A stretch of 64,000 bases of DNA from Saprospiraceae bacterium (lineage in GTDB: Bacteria; Bacteroidota; Bacteroidia; Chitinophagales; Saprospiraceae), in assembly GCA_020629715.1 (NCBI GenBank), contig JAHDCU010000002.1, positions 310,001-374,000 of the forward strand, given 5' to 3'. Both the position numbers and the translations under genes were made by a program. This document shows, in pieces, positions 19,349 to 28,855 of the stretch (positions are counted from its first letter, which is position 1; the number at the start of each line of letters is the position of its first letter). The notes under the pieces were generated by a model. That model saw nothing but the letters and a program-made list of their open reading frames with translations. It was not told where the DNA came from and did not search any database.

Positions 19349-19356
19349 TATATTTG
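19349..19356 (+). promoter_or_regulatory. Putative -7 box of thioredoxin gene
   Basis: TATATTTG followed by C matches TAnnTTTG. It implies a 5' leader of about 65 bases before the trxA start at 19427. No clear -33 element is visible. Confidence 0.45.
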
Positions 19357-19426
19357 CAACTTATGTGGAAAGGTAAGCGTTCTTTGCCTGAACACTATAT
19401 TTAGAGAACAATAAAAACAAAAACAT

Positions 19427-19744
19427 ATGGCATTCGAATTCACAGATAGCAACTTCCAAGAAGCGGCTCTAGAAGGCGACAAATTAGCAGTTGTAGATTT
19501 TTGGGCGGAATGGTGCGGACCATGTAGAATGGTAACTCCTATCATTGAAGAACTGGCTAGTGACTATGATGGTAAGGCAGTCATCGGAAAAGTAAATGTA
19601 GATCATAACCCGGAAGTATCTATGAAGTATGGAGTAAGAAGTATACCTACTATTCTATTCATCAAAAACGGTGAAGTAGTTGATAAGCATGTAGGTACTG
19701 CTAGTAAAGCTTCATTAGAAGAAAAAATCAATAGTTTTATCTAG
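19427..19744 (+). CDS. trxA: Thioredoxin
   Basis: 105 residues with the redox-active WCGPC at 29-33 and the cis-proline RSIPT near residue 75. This is a typical cytosolic thioredoxin that reduces protein disulfides with electrons from thioredoxin reductase. It stands alone between a -7 box and a strong terminator. Confidence 0.97.
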   Translation: MAFEFTDSNFQEAALEGDKLAVVDFWAEWCGPCRMVTPIIEELASDYDGKAVIGKVNVDHNPEVSMKYGVRSIPTILFIKNGEVVDKHVGTASKASLEEKINSFI

Positions 19745-19763
19745 GTCATAGGTATTACTGATT

Positions 19764-19803
19764 AAAAAAGCCTTCATTCGAATGTTCGAGTGAAGGCTTT
19801 TTT
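19764..19803 (+). terminator. Rho-independent terminator after trxA
   Basis: An inverted repeat (GCCTTCATTCGAA and TTCGAGTGAAGGC, one G-U pair) flanked by A and T runs, 20 bases after the trxA stop. Confidence 0.9.
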
Positions 19804-19878
19804 ATTAGATTATGATCAATATCTACAGCAACTTAGATTTGGTCACTTTACAATTGATATAATTAAAATACATTCGCA

Positions 19879-20553
19879 TTGAATTCAACGAGAAGCACTT
19901 TGATTCCAAAAAAAGTAAATTGCGTAATTTTTGATATGGACGGGGTTATTATTGACTCGGAGTTGATACATAAGAGAGCTTATTATGAAACCTTTACATC
20001 CATGGGGCTTAAGGTGTCAGAAAAGTTGTATAAAACACTTACAGGTTCATCTACAATCAATGTATTTCAAAATCTACTTGCTTATTTTGACTTAGATGAA
20101 GATCCTCATCGATTTGTTGCCGAGAAAAGAAAACGCTTCATCGGCTACTTTGAGAATGATCCTAGTCTACATCTTGTCAGAGGTGTTGAAGATCTTATCC
20201 AATACTTCTACAATCAAGGTAAAACACTCATATTGGCATCATCAGCCTCCATGCCCACTATCAATCGCGTATTTAAACGTTTTGATCTAGACCAATATTT
20301 TAGCGCCAAGATCAGTGGTGCTGACCTTACGGCCTCTAAACCACATCCAGAAATCTTTGAAAAAGCTGCTGCCCTTGCCAATACTCCAAGAGATAAATGT
20401 ATCGTAATCGAAGACTCCGATAACGGCATCAAAGCAGCGAATGATGCAGGTATTTTTGTTATCGGGTATCGCAACCCTATGTCAGCAGATCAAACACTTG
20501 AAGCTGCAGATGCGATAATTTCAGATTTTGAAGAGTTAAAATTATTGTTTTAA
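19879..20553 (+). CDS. HAD-superfamily phosphatase (beta-phosphoglucomutase-like)
   Basis: 224 residues from a TTG start. The catalytic loop is VIFDMDGVIIDSE, with motif II in LILASSASM, a Lys in motif III (ASKPHPEIF) and motif IV IEDSDNGIKAA. This is the subfamily of beta-phosphoglucomutases and sugar-phosphate phosphatases; the substrate is not evident. It is 10 bp upstream of the DUF1853 gene. Confidence 0.9.
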   Translation: MNSTRSTLIPKKVNCVIFDMDGVIIDSELIHKRAYYETFTSMGLKVSEKLYKTLTGSSTINVFQNLLAYFDLDEDPHRFVAEKRKRFIGYFENDPSLHLVRGVEDLIQYFYNQGKTLILASSASMPTINRVFKRFDLDQYFSAKISGADLTASKPHPEIFEKAAALANTPRDKCIVIEDSDNGIKAANDAGIFVIGYRNPMSADQTLEAADAIISDFEELKLLF

Positions 20554-20563
20554 GATCTCTACA

Positions 20564-21363
20564 TTGATGAAGGCCAAGGATAGATTTAGATCTATATTAG
20601 AAACCCCTCAATTATACACGGATGTAACAGGTATTCCTTCTTTCAAAATCTCGAGACTTAAATGCGATAATAATTTAGATATTACCTTACCAGATAATCT
20701 TCGTTTAGGACATTTAGTAGAACGATGTATCTCGGAATTGATAAATCAGACTCAAGACATTGTATTACTGCATGAAAATGTACAACTGATAGAAGACAAA
20801 AAACGATCGGAGAATTGGATTTCATCATTAAAGATCTAGTCAATGAAGAGATTGTTCATATGGAGCTGGCTTATAAGTTTTACCTATACGATCCCACTCT
20901 TTCTGATGATCAACTGCTTAATTGGATCGGCCCCAACCGTAACGATAGTTTAAATCTTAAACTGGATAAGCTTAAATCAAAGCAGTTTCCATTGATCAAT
21001 CACCCAAGTATCGCGAAGCTTTTATCTGGTCTTAATGTTGAGACCATTTCGCAGTCCCTATGTTTTATGGCTTCCTTGTATCTTCCTTACCAATCAGATA
21101 TCCAAATTAAAAGATCATTCAGAGAAGCGATACAAGGATTCTACCTAGATTTCAACTCTTTCGCATTATGGAATCATTGCAATAAAGAGTACTACATTCC
21201 TTCTAAGACCGAATGGGGGAACGATCCGTCCACAGCTGCACATTGGTCATCTTATGCACCATTGACATCAAGTATAAAAGCTTCTATGGAAGAGAGAAGA
21301 TCCATCATGTGCTGGCAAAAACAAGATGATCTATATCAGTCCTTCTTTATTGTATGGTGGTAG
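20564..21363 (+). pseudogene. DUF1853 family gene interrupted by a -1 frameshift in an A run
   Basis: Two overlapping frames together give one DUF1853 protein of about 266 residues. The first (20564-20839) covers the N-terminus. The second covers the rest, with the family motifs GELDF, HMELAYKFYLY and WIGPNRNDSLNLKLDKL. The GELDF motif begins before any start codon in the second frame, so this is not a separate gene. The switch falls at the six A at 20798-20803; one more A would restore a single frame. It could be a sequencing or assembly error, a real mutation, or slippage on the A run. DUF1853 proteins have no established role. Confidence 0.8.
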
Positions 21364-21367
21364 TATT

Positions 21368-22591
21368 TTAGATTTGACTTTGATTTAAATAAGTTGCCAA
21401 CGTATACCCCATGCTAAAGCATGCTTGCAAAAGATATCCTCCAGTAGGCGCATACCAATCTAACATCTCTCCGATGGCGTAATGATCAGGCATACGCTTG
21501 AGTTGGAATTGCTCATCGATTTCATCCAAAGCAATACCTCCAAGACTAGAAATCGCTTTATCCAAAGGCCCTGCAGATTTGATTTTTATAGGCACCGATT
21601 TGATCAATTCTATCAATCTGTCAATGTTTAGAAAGGTCTCTATATTGGAAAATTGTTTTAGTACCGCTATACTAGCTCGATCTAGCTTTAGGTCATTTTT
21701 TAAGATATCTGAAGTCTTTTTATAACTAGAATTCTCAAACTTAGTTTTCAACTGATCGATGCTGAGTGTTGGCTTGAAGTCTAAATAAACACTGGTCTCA
21801 CTAACCATAGACAGGCTTTTTTGGAGTTTTCTACTTAGTGGGTATATAGCATTTCCTTCTAAGCCAAACTCTGTGATCACTACTTCTCCAGTTGACGATA
21901 ATCCATCGTGACTTAGCAATATATTTTTAAGTGGTTTGCCTCTGTGGTTGCCAATAAATTGATCTGACCACTCCACTTCAAAAGCACAATTAGCAGCTTT
22001 AAATTCTTCAATTTTTATTCCTTTCCCATCGAAATACGTAACCCACGATCCGTCACTTCCTGTGACTTTCCAGCTTGCACCGCCTAGTGCGAAGATCACC
22101 TTATCAAAGTATTTAGGCTCTAATCCTTCAAAACGCAATCCACCATTATCACTCCAACCAGTCCATTTGGTATGGTAATGAATCTTGACATGATTTTGAA
22201 TGACTTGATCAACAATACGATTTAAAACTTCTATGGGTTTCAACTCAAGATTTGGAAATATTCGCTTACTAGACCCTACGTATGTCGGCACCCCAATATC
22301 ATTCAACCACCTTCTTAAATCCTGATTATTAAAGTATTGGATCATGGGAGCCAGCCACTCCGAAGGAAAATATTGACTTATCAAATCTTCCTGACTGGCA
22401 TCATAACTCAGATTCAATCCACCATCACCAGCTACTAAAAACTTGCGACCTACTGTTTTATTCTGCTCAAATAAATGAGCATCATATTGCTTAGTGTCCA
22501 AATGAGCCGTTAGTATTAATGCTGCCGGACCTCCTCCTATGATGGCAATCTTCTGCATGTCAGGTGAAGATATGGAATGACGATTTATCAT
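21368..22591 (-). CDS. HI0933/BaiN-like FAD flavoprotein (TIGR03862-type)
   Basis: 407 residues from the ATG at 22591; an ATG at 22558 gives a more usual start just before the FAD motif IAIIGGGPAALILTA. GRKFLVAGDGGLNLSY and a C-terminal GGYLLQACFSMGYTLA complete the pattern of HI0933-like flavoproteins. These bind FAD, and some BaiN relatives reduce bile-acid intermediates; the substrate here is unknown. The gene is convergent with the DUF1853 locus, 4 bp away. Confidence 0.85.
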   Translation of the reverse strand: MINRHSISSPDMQKIAIIGGGPAALILTAHLDTKQYDAHLFEQNKTVGRKFLVAGDGGLNLSYDASQEDLISQYFPSEWLAPMIQYFNNQDLRRWLNDIGVPTYVGSSKRIFPNLELKPIEVLNRIVDQVIQNHVKIHYHTKWTGWSDNGGLRFEGLEPKYFDKVIFALGGASWKVTGSDGSWVTYFDGKGIKIEEFKAANCAFEVEWSDQFIGNHRGKPLKNILLSHDGLSSTGEVVITEFGLEGNAIYPLSRKLQKSLSMVSETSVYLDFKPTLSIDQLKTKFENSSYKKTSDILKNDLKLDRASIAVLKQFSNIETFLNIDRLIELIKSVPIKIKSAGPLDKAISSLGGIALDEIDEQFQLKRMPDHYAIGEMLDWYAPTGGYLLQACFSMGYTLATYLNQSQI

Positions 22592-22736
22592 ACTTAAAAA
22601 AAGCGATGAGATCTGCCAATTATGAAAGCTATCTAAAATCAGAGAGGAGTTGTACTTTATTCAACCAGTACCCTTATAAAAATGTTACTCTTTACAGAAA
22701 TTGGCAAATTTCGCAATCTAACACTTACCTTTAAAT

Positions 22737-23663
22737 ATGAGTTTTTTCGATTCGTTTGATTTGAGGCAATTGGATAATCTTGAGCTGCTTGCAAAGCAAG
22801 TAGTTGAGGGATTTATCATAGGTATGCATAAGAGTCCATTCCACGGTTTCTCAGTAGAGTTTGCCGAGCATCGACTATACAATCCAGGAGAATCCACCAA
22901 AAATATCGACTGGAAAGTATATGCCCGATCCGATAAGATGTTTGTCAAAAACTTTGAAGAAGAAACCAATCTGCGTTGTCAGATCGTGATCGACTCTTCT
23001 TCATCCATGTATTTTCCACAAAGAGAAAAAGAAGGACAAGGTCTCAATAAACTTGAGTTTTCATCCTTGGCTGCAGCAAGTCTTATGAATCTACTTAAGA
23101 AACAAAGAGACGCTTTTGGCTTAAGTATTTTCAATGAAAAACTACATCATCATACCAGATGCAAGTCAAGTACTACTCATTATAACTTACTACTTGGACA
23201 CTTAGATCAATTGATCAACAGCCCACAACATAACATACCTACTTCAGCAGCAGAATCATTGCATCAGATTGCAGAAAGTACTCACCGTAGATCTCTTGTA
23301 GTGATCTTGAGCGACATGTTTGAGCAATCAGAATCTAATGATGATCTTTTCTCCGCAATACAGCATTTGAAACATAACAAACATGAGGTTTTACTCTTTC
23401 ACGTTGCTGATTATAGCAAAGAATTAGAGTTTGAATATGATAATCGACCTTATCAATTTATAGATATGGAAAGTGGAGAAGAAGTCAAACTGCAGTCCAA
23501 TCAGATAAAGGAATATTATACCTCTAAAGTAAAAGCTTTCACAGAAGAACTTAAAATGAAGTGCCTCCAATATGGTATAGATTTCATACCCGCTGATATC
23601 AATCAAGGGTTTTACCCGATACTACAAGCTTATCTTGTGAAACGAAGCAAAATGCGAACATAG
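22737..23663 (+). CDS. DUF58 domain protein (VWA-like)
   Basis: 308 residues. The GFSVEFAEHRLYNPGE and IDWKVYARSDK segments are the DUF58 core, and a MIDAS-like DSSSSM (about residue 85) lies in a von Willebrand A fold. DUF58 proteins usually work with MoxR AAA ATPases as chaperones or metal-insertion partners. No MoxR gene is adjacent here, although an AAA ATPase of the ChlI type is at 57444. It is followed 3 bp later by PPK2 and then the Hsp15-like gene, probably an operon. Confidence 0.9.
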   Translation: MSFFDSFDLRQLDNLELLAKQVVEGFIIGMHKSPFHGFSVEFAEHRLYNPGESTKNIDWKVYARSDKMFVKNFEEETNLRCQIVIDSSSSMYFPQREKEGQGLNKLEFSSLAAASLMNLLKKQRDAFGLSIFNEKLHHHTRCKSSTTHYNLLLGHLDQLINSPQHNIPTSAAESLHQIAESTHRRSLVVILSDMFEQSESNDDLFSAIQHLKHNKHEVLLFHVADYSKELEFEYDNRPYQFIDMESGEEVKLQSNQIKEYYTSKVKAFTEELKMKCLQYGIDFIPADINQGFYPILQAYLVKRSKMRT

Positions 23664-23666
23664 ACC

Positions 23667-24419
23667 ATGATAAAATTAAGCGATTACCCTACTAGAGCTC
23701 CTGAAAATCTCAATAAGTATGATATAAAAAAGGAGACAAAAAAAATTGCAAAACGTATATCCGAATTGCAGGAAATGATGATTGCTGAAAAAAAGCACTC
23801 TCTTCTTATTGTTCTGCAAGGCATGGATACCAGTGGTAAGGATGGAAGTACCCATGCTGTATTTGGTCGGACTACTCCATCTGGTGTTCATACCGTATCA
23901 TTCAAAAAACCGACGGATGAGGAATTTGCTCATGACTTTCTTTGGAGAGTACATAAGCATACTCCGGGTAAAGGTGAAATTTCGGTATTCATACGTTCTC
24001 ATTATGAAGATGTACTTATTCAACGAGTACATGGATGGATAAGCGAAGGTCGTGTAGATGCTAGAATCAACGCCATCAATGCCTTTGAAAAACTCCTTGA
24101 ACAGGATAATAACACTACGGTACTAAAATTCTACATGCATCTTTCTAAAGAGCGCCAACTAGAGAAGCTACAAGAGCGAATCGATATACCTGAAAAAAAT
24201 TATAAACATAATGACGGGGACTGGGCAGAACGCGAATACTGGGACAAGTACATGGAATGCTACGAAGATTTACTCAATCGATGTGAAGTACCATGGATCA
24301 TTGCTCCTGTAGATCAGCGTTGGTATCGTAATTATTTTATTGCATCTAAGGTTCTTGAGACACTCGAAGCGCTCAATATGGAATACCCGGCTCTCCAAAC
24401 AGAACGGTTTAAGAAATAA
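23667..24419 (+). CDS. Polyphosphate kinase 2 family phosphotransferase
   Basis: 250 residues. Walker A lies in LQGMDTSGKDGSTHAVFG, followed by the lid region FKKPTDEEFAHDFLWRVHKH and ISVFIRSHYEDVL. PPK2 enzymes transfer phosphate between inorganic polyphosphate and nucleotides (AMP, ADP or GDP). The subclass cannot be fixed by eye. It is the middle gene of the DUF58-PPK2-S4 run. Confidence 0.92.
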   Translation: MIKLSDYPTRAPENLNKYDIKKETKKIAKRISELQEMMIAEKKHSLLIVLQGMDTSGKDGSTHAVFGRTTPSGVHTVSFKKPTDEEFAHDFLWRVHKHTPGKGEISVFIRSHYEDVLIQRVHGWISEGRVDARINAINAFEKLLEQDNNTTVLKFYMHLSKERQLEKLQERIDIPEKNYKHNDGDWAEREYWDKYMECYEDLLNRCEVPWIIAPVDQRWYRNYFIASKVLETLEALNMEYPALQTERFKK

Positions 24420-24424
24420 GTCTA

Positions 24425-24856
24425 ATGGGTGATAAAAAGGTACGTATTGATAAATGGCTTTGGTCGGTACGCATATTCAAGTCCAGGACCATGGCATCCA
24501 ATGCCTGTAGAAGTGGAAAAGTCAAAATTGGTGAAAAGATCATCAAACCTTCCACTCCGATAGAAGTAGATCAAATTATTTCTGTTCGTAAAAATGGATT
24601 TGAGTTTTTATTTAAGAGCGTTAAATTGATTTCAAAACGAGTAAGTGCCACTCTTGCGCAGCCCTGCTACGAGGATTTGACTCCACCTGAAGAACTGAAT
24701 AAGTATAAGGATTGGTATGTCGGAAAGGCAAACTCCGAGAAACGTGCCAAAGGATTAGGACGACCAACTAAACGAGAACGCCGAGACATCGATGGATGGA
24801 AGAATGTACAAGTGGAAGATTGGTTTAACTTTGAAGATGATGACGAGGAATTTTAA
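24425..24856 (+). CDS. S4-domain RNA-binding protein, Hsp15-like
   Basis: 143 residues. The N-terminal S4 domain is VRIDKWLWSVRIFKSRTMAS ... GKVKIG, followed by a basic linker (LGRPTKRERRDIDGWKN) and an acidic tail. Hsp15 (HslR) binds stalled 50S subunits carrying nascent tRNA after heat shock. It begins 5 bp after PPK2 and is likely translated from the same mRNA. Confidence 0.88.
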   Translation: MGDKKVRIDKWLWSVRIFKSRTMASNACRSGKVKIGEKIIKPSTPIEVDQIISVRKNGFEFLFKSVKLISKRVSATLAQPCYEDLTPPEELNKYKDWYVGKANSEKRAKGLGRPTKRERRDIDGWKNVQVEDWFNFEDDDEEF

Positions 24857-24867
24857 TTACTTGAGCC

Positions 24868-25560
24868 CTACCCTATAGAAATAGTTATCCAATCCGATGG
24901 ACTTATTCTTATATTCAAAATCAAGAAAAAGATAGTGATACATATAAAACTAAAGATAGAAACCCAGCCTTTTTTAACTTGATCCATGTAGTATCCTATC
25001 CAAGCAAATATGGTAGAAGCGATAAACCAAACGATATAATTATCTATTGGGACTTGATCACCGTTCCAGTTCCAAAAGTCATAATTCATCGCAACAGGTT
25101 CTATCAGAAAGTCAAGTGATACGAGTAAACACCCTACCAATATAGATTTCCATATCCTTTGCCAATGCGGTACTACGTATTGAATGATATGGATACCTCC
25201 TAGTACAAGGATAAACCAATTGACTCCGATAATCAAAGGTGTACCCAATACCTTAATACCAAGTACTTTTCCATATTCATACTCACCAAAGATGATTCCG
25301 GTGTTGACTCCAATGATCTCTAGTGCAAAGGATAAAACGAAAACTATCGATACAAACTTCCAATAATTAAGATTGGATTGATCTTTATTCCAAGAAATTA
25401 AGATAAATGTCAGTAGAAGATTAGCAGGAGTAACAATCAATAAACTCGGCAATAATCCAAAACCGATCGCCAATACTCCTGCTGTGTAAGACAACAGCAA
25501 CAAAAGTAACGAGCTTTGCAGCCGTACATCAGATTTGTATATACTAGCTATGATGCTCAT
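24868..25560 (-). CDS. Carotenoid biosynthesis membrane protein (CruF-like, DUF422)
   Basis: 230 residues with about seven hydrophobic segments. Characteristic stretches are EIIGVNTGIIFGEYEYG, LGTPLIIGVNWFILV and DFLIEPVAMNYDFWNW, typical of CruF-like carotenoid 1',2'-hydratases. It probably hydrates the end of an acyclic or monocyclic carotenoid. It overlaps the phytoene desaturase gene by 17 bp and is likely translated with it. Confidence 0.85.
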   Translation of the reverse strand: MSIIASIYKSDVRLQSSLLLLLLSYTAGVLAIGFGLLPSLLIVTPANLLLTFILISWNKDQSNLNYWKFVSIVFVLSFALEIIGVNTGIIFGEYEYGKVLGIKVLGTPLIIGVNWFILVLGGIHIIQYVVPHWQRIWKSILVGCLLVSLDFLIEPVAMNYDFWNWNGDQVPIDNYIVWFIASTIFAWIGYYMDQVKKGWVSIFSFICITIFFLILNIRISPSDWITISIG

Positions 25561-27010
25561 CGATCAATTGACTCGTGATTTTACCAGATAAAATACATAA
25601 TGGAATACCACCTCCTGGATGCGCAGATCCTCCACAGAAATATAGGTTCTTATACTCCCTGCTTTTGTTGGATTGTCTAAAAAATGCTGCATATCTACTA
25701 TTGCTACTACTTCCGTACAAAGCGCCATCCAAAGCATGTGTGACTGTAGCTATTTCTAATGGATCGATATGATACTCAGCTTTAATCATAGATGATAAAT
25801 CAACATGCAGCTGCTTAGAAAGTTTATTGATAATAATCGTTCTGTACTTGTTGGCCCAGTTGTCAGCTTGGTAACCATTAGATGGTACATTAATCATCAC
25901 AAACCAGTTTTCACATCCAAGAGGTGCATCATCCTGTTTGATTTTCGAACTAATATGAAGATATATCGTGGGATCATCATAAATAGAACCCTCTGCTAAT
26001 GCTTGAAATTCTGCTTGATAATCATCGGCAAAAAAGATATTATGTACATCTAATTGATCAAATTGCTTATCGATGCCCCAATAGAAAATCAAACCAGAGG
26101 TTGATCTCTCTTGTTTCTGATAACGTTTGTAACGTTTATTATCAGCCAATAACTTTCTATACGTACTCAATACATCCGCATTGCTGACTACGACATCATA
26201 ATTTTTAGTAGACCCATCTTGTAGTGCTATGCCACTCACCTTCCCTTGCTGATGGGTGATAGTTTTTACATGGGTATCAAAATAAAAACAAACTCCTAGT
26301 TGTAAAGCTTTTTGATAAAGCACATCTGGGATACTTCTCATTCCTTTATTTGGGAAATAAGCACCAAAATATTGTTCAAAATGTGGAATCATAGACATTA
26401 TACCAGAGCATCGATAAGGATTAGAGCCATTGTAAGTAGCGTATCGATCGAATAATTGGACTAACTTTTCATGCTTTAAAGTACTCTGATTATACTCGTG
26501 AAGTGTTTTGAAAATATCCAGTCTGTGCAGTTTGAAATATGCTTTTAAAGCATCCGTATTGATCCAAGTTTTTATTTGATGTAGGCTCTGCTCTAGAAAT
26601 AAGCCACCTGAGATTTGATACTTGTCCTCAGCTTGTTTAAGATATTTATTGATGACTGTTTTATCCACTCCGAAGACCTCCAATACCTCATCCTCAAAAG
26701 CGTCCCGATCCGCATAAGCGGTAAAATGAGTGTTATCATTCCAAAAGTAGTGACAGATTTCATCAAGCTTTTGGTACTCAAAATCAATGTATACCTCATT
26801 TAGATCAAGTAGCTCTTCAATATAATGTGGCATAGTAAATAGTGAAGGTCCCATATCCCAGCGGTATCCATCAATCATCAACTCCCTCATTTTGCCACCA
26901 GCGGATAAAGCAGCTTCAAAAACATCTACTTCAAATCCCGCATGAGACAATCTTATTGCCGTTGATAATCCTGCTACACCTGCTCCTATGATGGCCACTC
27001 GTTTATTCAC
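25544..27010 (-). CDS. crtI: CrtI-type phytoene desaturase
   Basis: 488 residues from a GTG start. The N-terminal FAD motif is VAIIGAGVAGLSTAIRL, RWDMGPSLF follows, and the C-terminal signature is LYFCGGSAHPGGGIPLCILSGK. CrtI enzymes desaturate phytoene towards lycopene; relatives in Bacteroidota may instead act on other carotenoids (CrtD). It forms an operon with the overlapping CruF-like gene. The phytoene synthase is not in this window. Confidence 0.9.
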   Translation of the reverse strand: MNKRVAIIGAGVAGLSTAIRLSHAGFEVDVFEAALSAGGKMRELMIDGYRWDMGPSLFTMPHYIEELLDLNEVYIDFEYQKLDEICHYFWNDNTHFTAYADRDAFEDEVLEVFGVDKTVINKYLKQAEDKYQISGGLFLEQSLHQIKTWINTDALKAYFKLHRLDIFKTLHEYNQSTLKHEKLVQLFDRYATYNGSNPYRCSGIMSMIPHFEQYFGAYFPNKGMRSIPDVLYQKALQLGVCFYFDTHVKTITHQQGKVSGIALQDGSTKNYDVVVSNADVLSTYRKLLADNKRYKRYQKQERSTSGLIFYWGIDKQFDQLDVHNIFFADDYQAEFQALAEGSIYDDPTIYLHISSKIKQDDAPLGCENWFVMINVPSNGYQADNWANKYRTIIINKLSKQLHVDLSSMIKAEYHIDPLEIATVTHALDGALYGSSSNSRYAAFFRQSNKSREYKNLYFCGGSAHPGGGIPLCILSGKITSQLIDEHHS

Positions 27011-27186
27011 ATCGAAATAAATACTTTAAAGCTCCCTTAGTTCACCTCATATGAAATAATAATGTAGGTCTGCTCCTTACTCTATATTGTATTAGTTCAT
27101 AAAGCGATTTTTCGCAACCTAAGGACTGATGTATTTGTTTACATTTAGAGTTTGCAAATCTATCCAATTATTTAAAATGAGACACC

Positions 27187-28824
27187 ATGAAAACCGCTGA
27201 ATTAGAAAAGAATATGAATGAAGATGAAATGAAATTACTCATTTCTAAATATCAACGTAGACTTGAAAAAATCAAAAAAGGTGGTGGAGATAAAAGACTA
27301 GAAAAACAGCGATCAAAAGGTAAAATGACTGTAAGAGAGCGACTGAGTCACCTGATGGATGATATAGACAGCTGTATAGAGATTGGTGCTTTTGCGGCTT
27401 ATGACATGTATCAAGAGCATGGCGGATGTCCAGCGGCAGGTGTGGTAGTGGTAATAGGTGAAATAAAAGGAAAAAACTGCGTCGTGATTGCCAATGATGC
27501 TACCGTGAAAGCTGGCGCTTGGTTTCCTATGACAGGAAAGAAAAATCTCAGAGCTCAAGAAATTGCGATTGAAAATAACTTGCCATTAGTCTATCTAGTA
27601 GATAGCGCAGGAGTTTACCTACCTATGCAAGATGAAATCTTTCCAGATAAAGAGCATTTTGGTAGGATATTTAGAAACAATGCGGTGATATCAAGTAAAG
27701 GGATCCCTCAGATTGCAGCCATTATGGGTAGTTGTGTTGCAGGCGGAGCCTACTTGCCTATCATGTCAGATGAAGCGCTAATCGTAGAAGGGACAGGATC
27801 TATATTTTTGGCCGGACCTTACCTTGTCAAAGCCGCTATTGGAGAAGATGTGGACAAAGAAACGCTAGGCGGTGCTACAACCCAATCTGAAATCTCAGGA
27901 GTGACTGATTATAAAATGCCAAATGACCAAGTTTGTCTAGATACCATAAAAGATCTTATCGATAAAACTAGTATTAAGACGGATGCTGGAGCAATTGATA
28001 AAATTGATGAAATCGCCCCTGCCTTACCCTTGGAAGAAATATTGAGTATCTACCCAAGCTCTAGCCAAAAGCCTTATGATACTAGAGAAGTGATCAAACG
28101 CATCGTTGATAATTCTGAACTTACTGAATATAAAAAGGACTACGGAAAAACGATTATCTGCGGATATGCTCGTATCAAAGGTTGGGCCGTAGGGATAGTC
28201 GCCAATCAACGACTAGTCGTCAAAAATAAAAAGGGTGAAATGCAGTTTGGCGGAGTCATTTACTCCGACAGTGCCGACAAAGCTGCTAGATTTATCATGA
28301 ATTGTAACCAGAAGAAAATCCCCTTGGTATTCCTACATGACGTCACAGGATTTATGGTAGGAAGTAGATCAGAGCATGGAGGTATTATAAAAGATGGTGC
28401 TAAAATGGTCAATGCAGTATCTAATAGCACGGTACCCAAGATCAGCATTGTGATGGGTAATAGCTATGGTGCAGGAAATTATGCGATGTGTGGAAAGGCC
28501 TATGACCCTAGATTCATTGCTGCATGGCCTACTGCTAAAATAGCCGTCATGGGAGGCGCTCAGGCAGCAAAAGTCATGACTCAAATGAGTGTCAGCTCCA
28601 AAAAAGCGAAGGGCGAAGAGCTCAGCCAAGAAGACGAAATCAAATTATTCGACAAAATAAAATCTCAATACGAGGATCAAACCACCGCTTATTACGCAGC
28701 ATCAAGGTTGTGGGTAGATGCTATCATTAATCCAGTAGACACTCGAGATTTTGTCGCGAAATCGATAGAATTGGCGAATCATAAAGAAATTGAGAAATTC
28801 AACGTTGGTGTCATTCAGACTTAA
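27187..28824 (+). CDS. Acyl-CoA carboxylase beta subunit (methylcrotonyl-CoA-type)
   Basis: 545 residues of the biotin-dependent carboxyltransferase fold, with N- and C-terminal crotonase-like halves. The N half has GGGDKRLEKQRSKGKMTVRERL and GSCVAGGAYLPIMSDEA; the C half has HDVTGFMVG and GNSYGAGNYAMCG. The GGAYLP...ISGVTD wording resembles methylcrotonyl-CoA carboxylase more than propionyl-CoA carboxylase. It moves CO2 from carboxybiotin to an acyl-CoA. With HMG-CoA lyase at 4058 this fits leucine breakdown. The biotin-carrier subunit is not in the window. Confidence 0.88.
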   Translation: MKTAELEKNMNEDEMKLLISKYQRRLEKIKKGGGDKRLEKQRSKGKMTVRERLSHLMDDIDSCIEIGAFAAYDMYQEHGGCPAAGVVVVIGEIKGKNCVVIANDATVKAGAWFPMTGKKNLRAQEIAIENNLPLVYLVDSAGVYLPMQDEIFPDKEHFGRIFRNNAVISSKGIPQIAAIMGSCVAGGAYLPIMSDEALIVEGTGSIFLAGPYLVKAAIGEDVDKETLGGATTQSEISGVTDYKMPNDQVCLDTIKDLIDKTSIKTDAGAIDKIDEIAPALPLEEILSIYPSSSQKPYDTREVIKRIVDNSELTEYKKDYGKTIICGYARIKGWAVGIVANQRLVVKNKKGEMQFGGVIYSDSADKAARFIMNCNQKKIPLVFLHDVTGFMVGSRSEHGGIIKDGAKMVNAVSNSTVPKISIVMGNSYGAGNYAMCGKAYDPRFIAAWPTAKIAVMGGAQAAKVMTQMSVSSKKAKGEELSQEDEIKLFDKIKSQYEDQTTAYYAASRLWVDAIINPVDTRDFVAKSIELANHKEIEKFNVGVIQT

Positions 28825-28855
28825 TAGCTTTGTGGCTGTATCAGAATCATAGTCA

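Noticed and set aside
20815-21363. Independent second gene after the DUF1853 N-terminal frame
   Set aside because: The GELDF motif begins upstream of the only start codon in this frame, so it is the continuation of the first frame.
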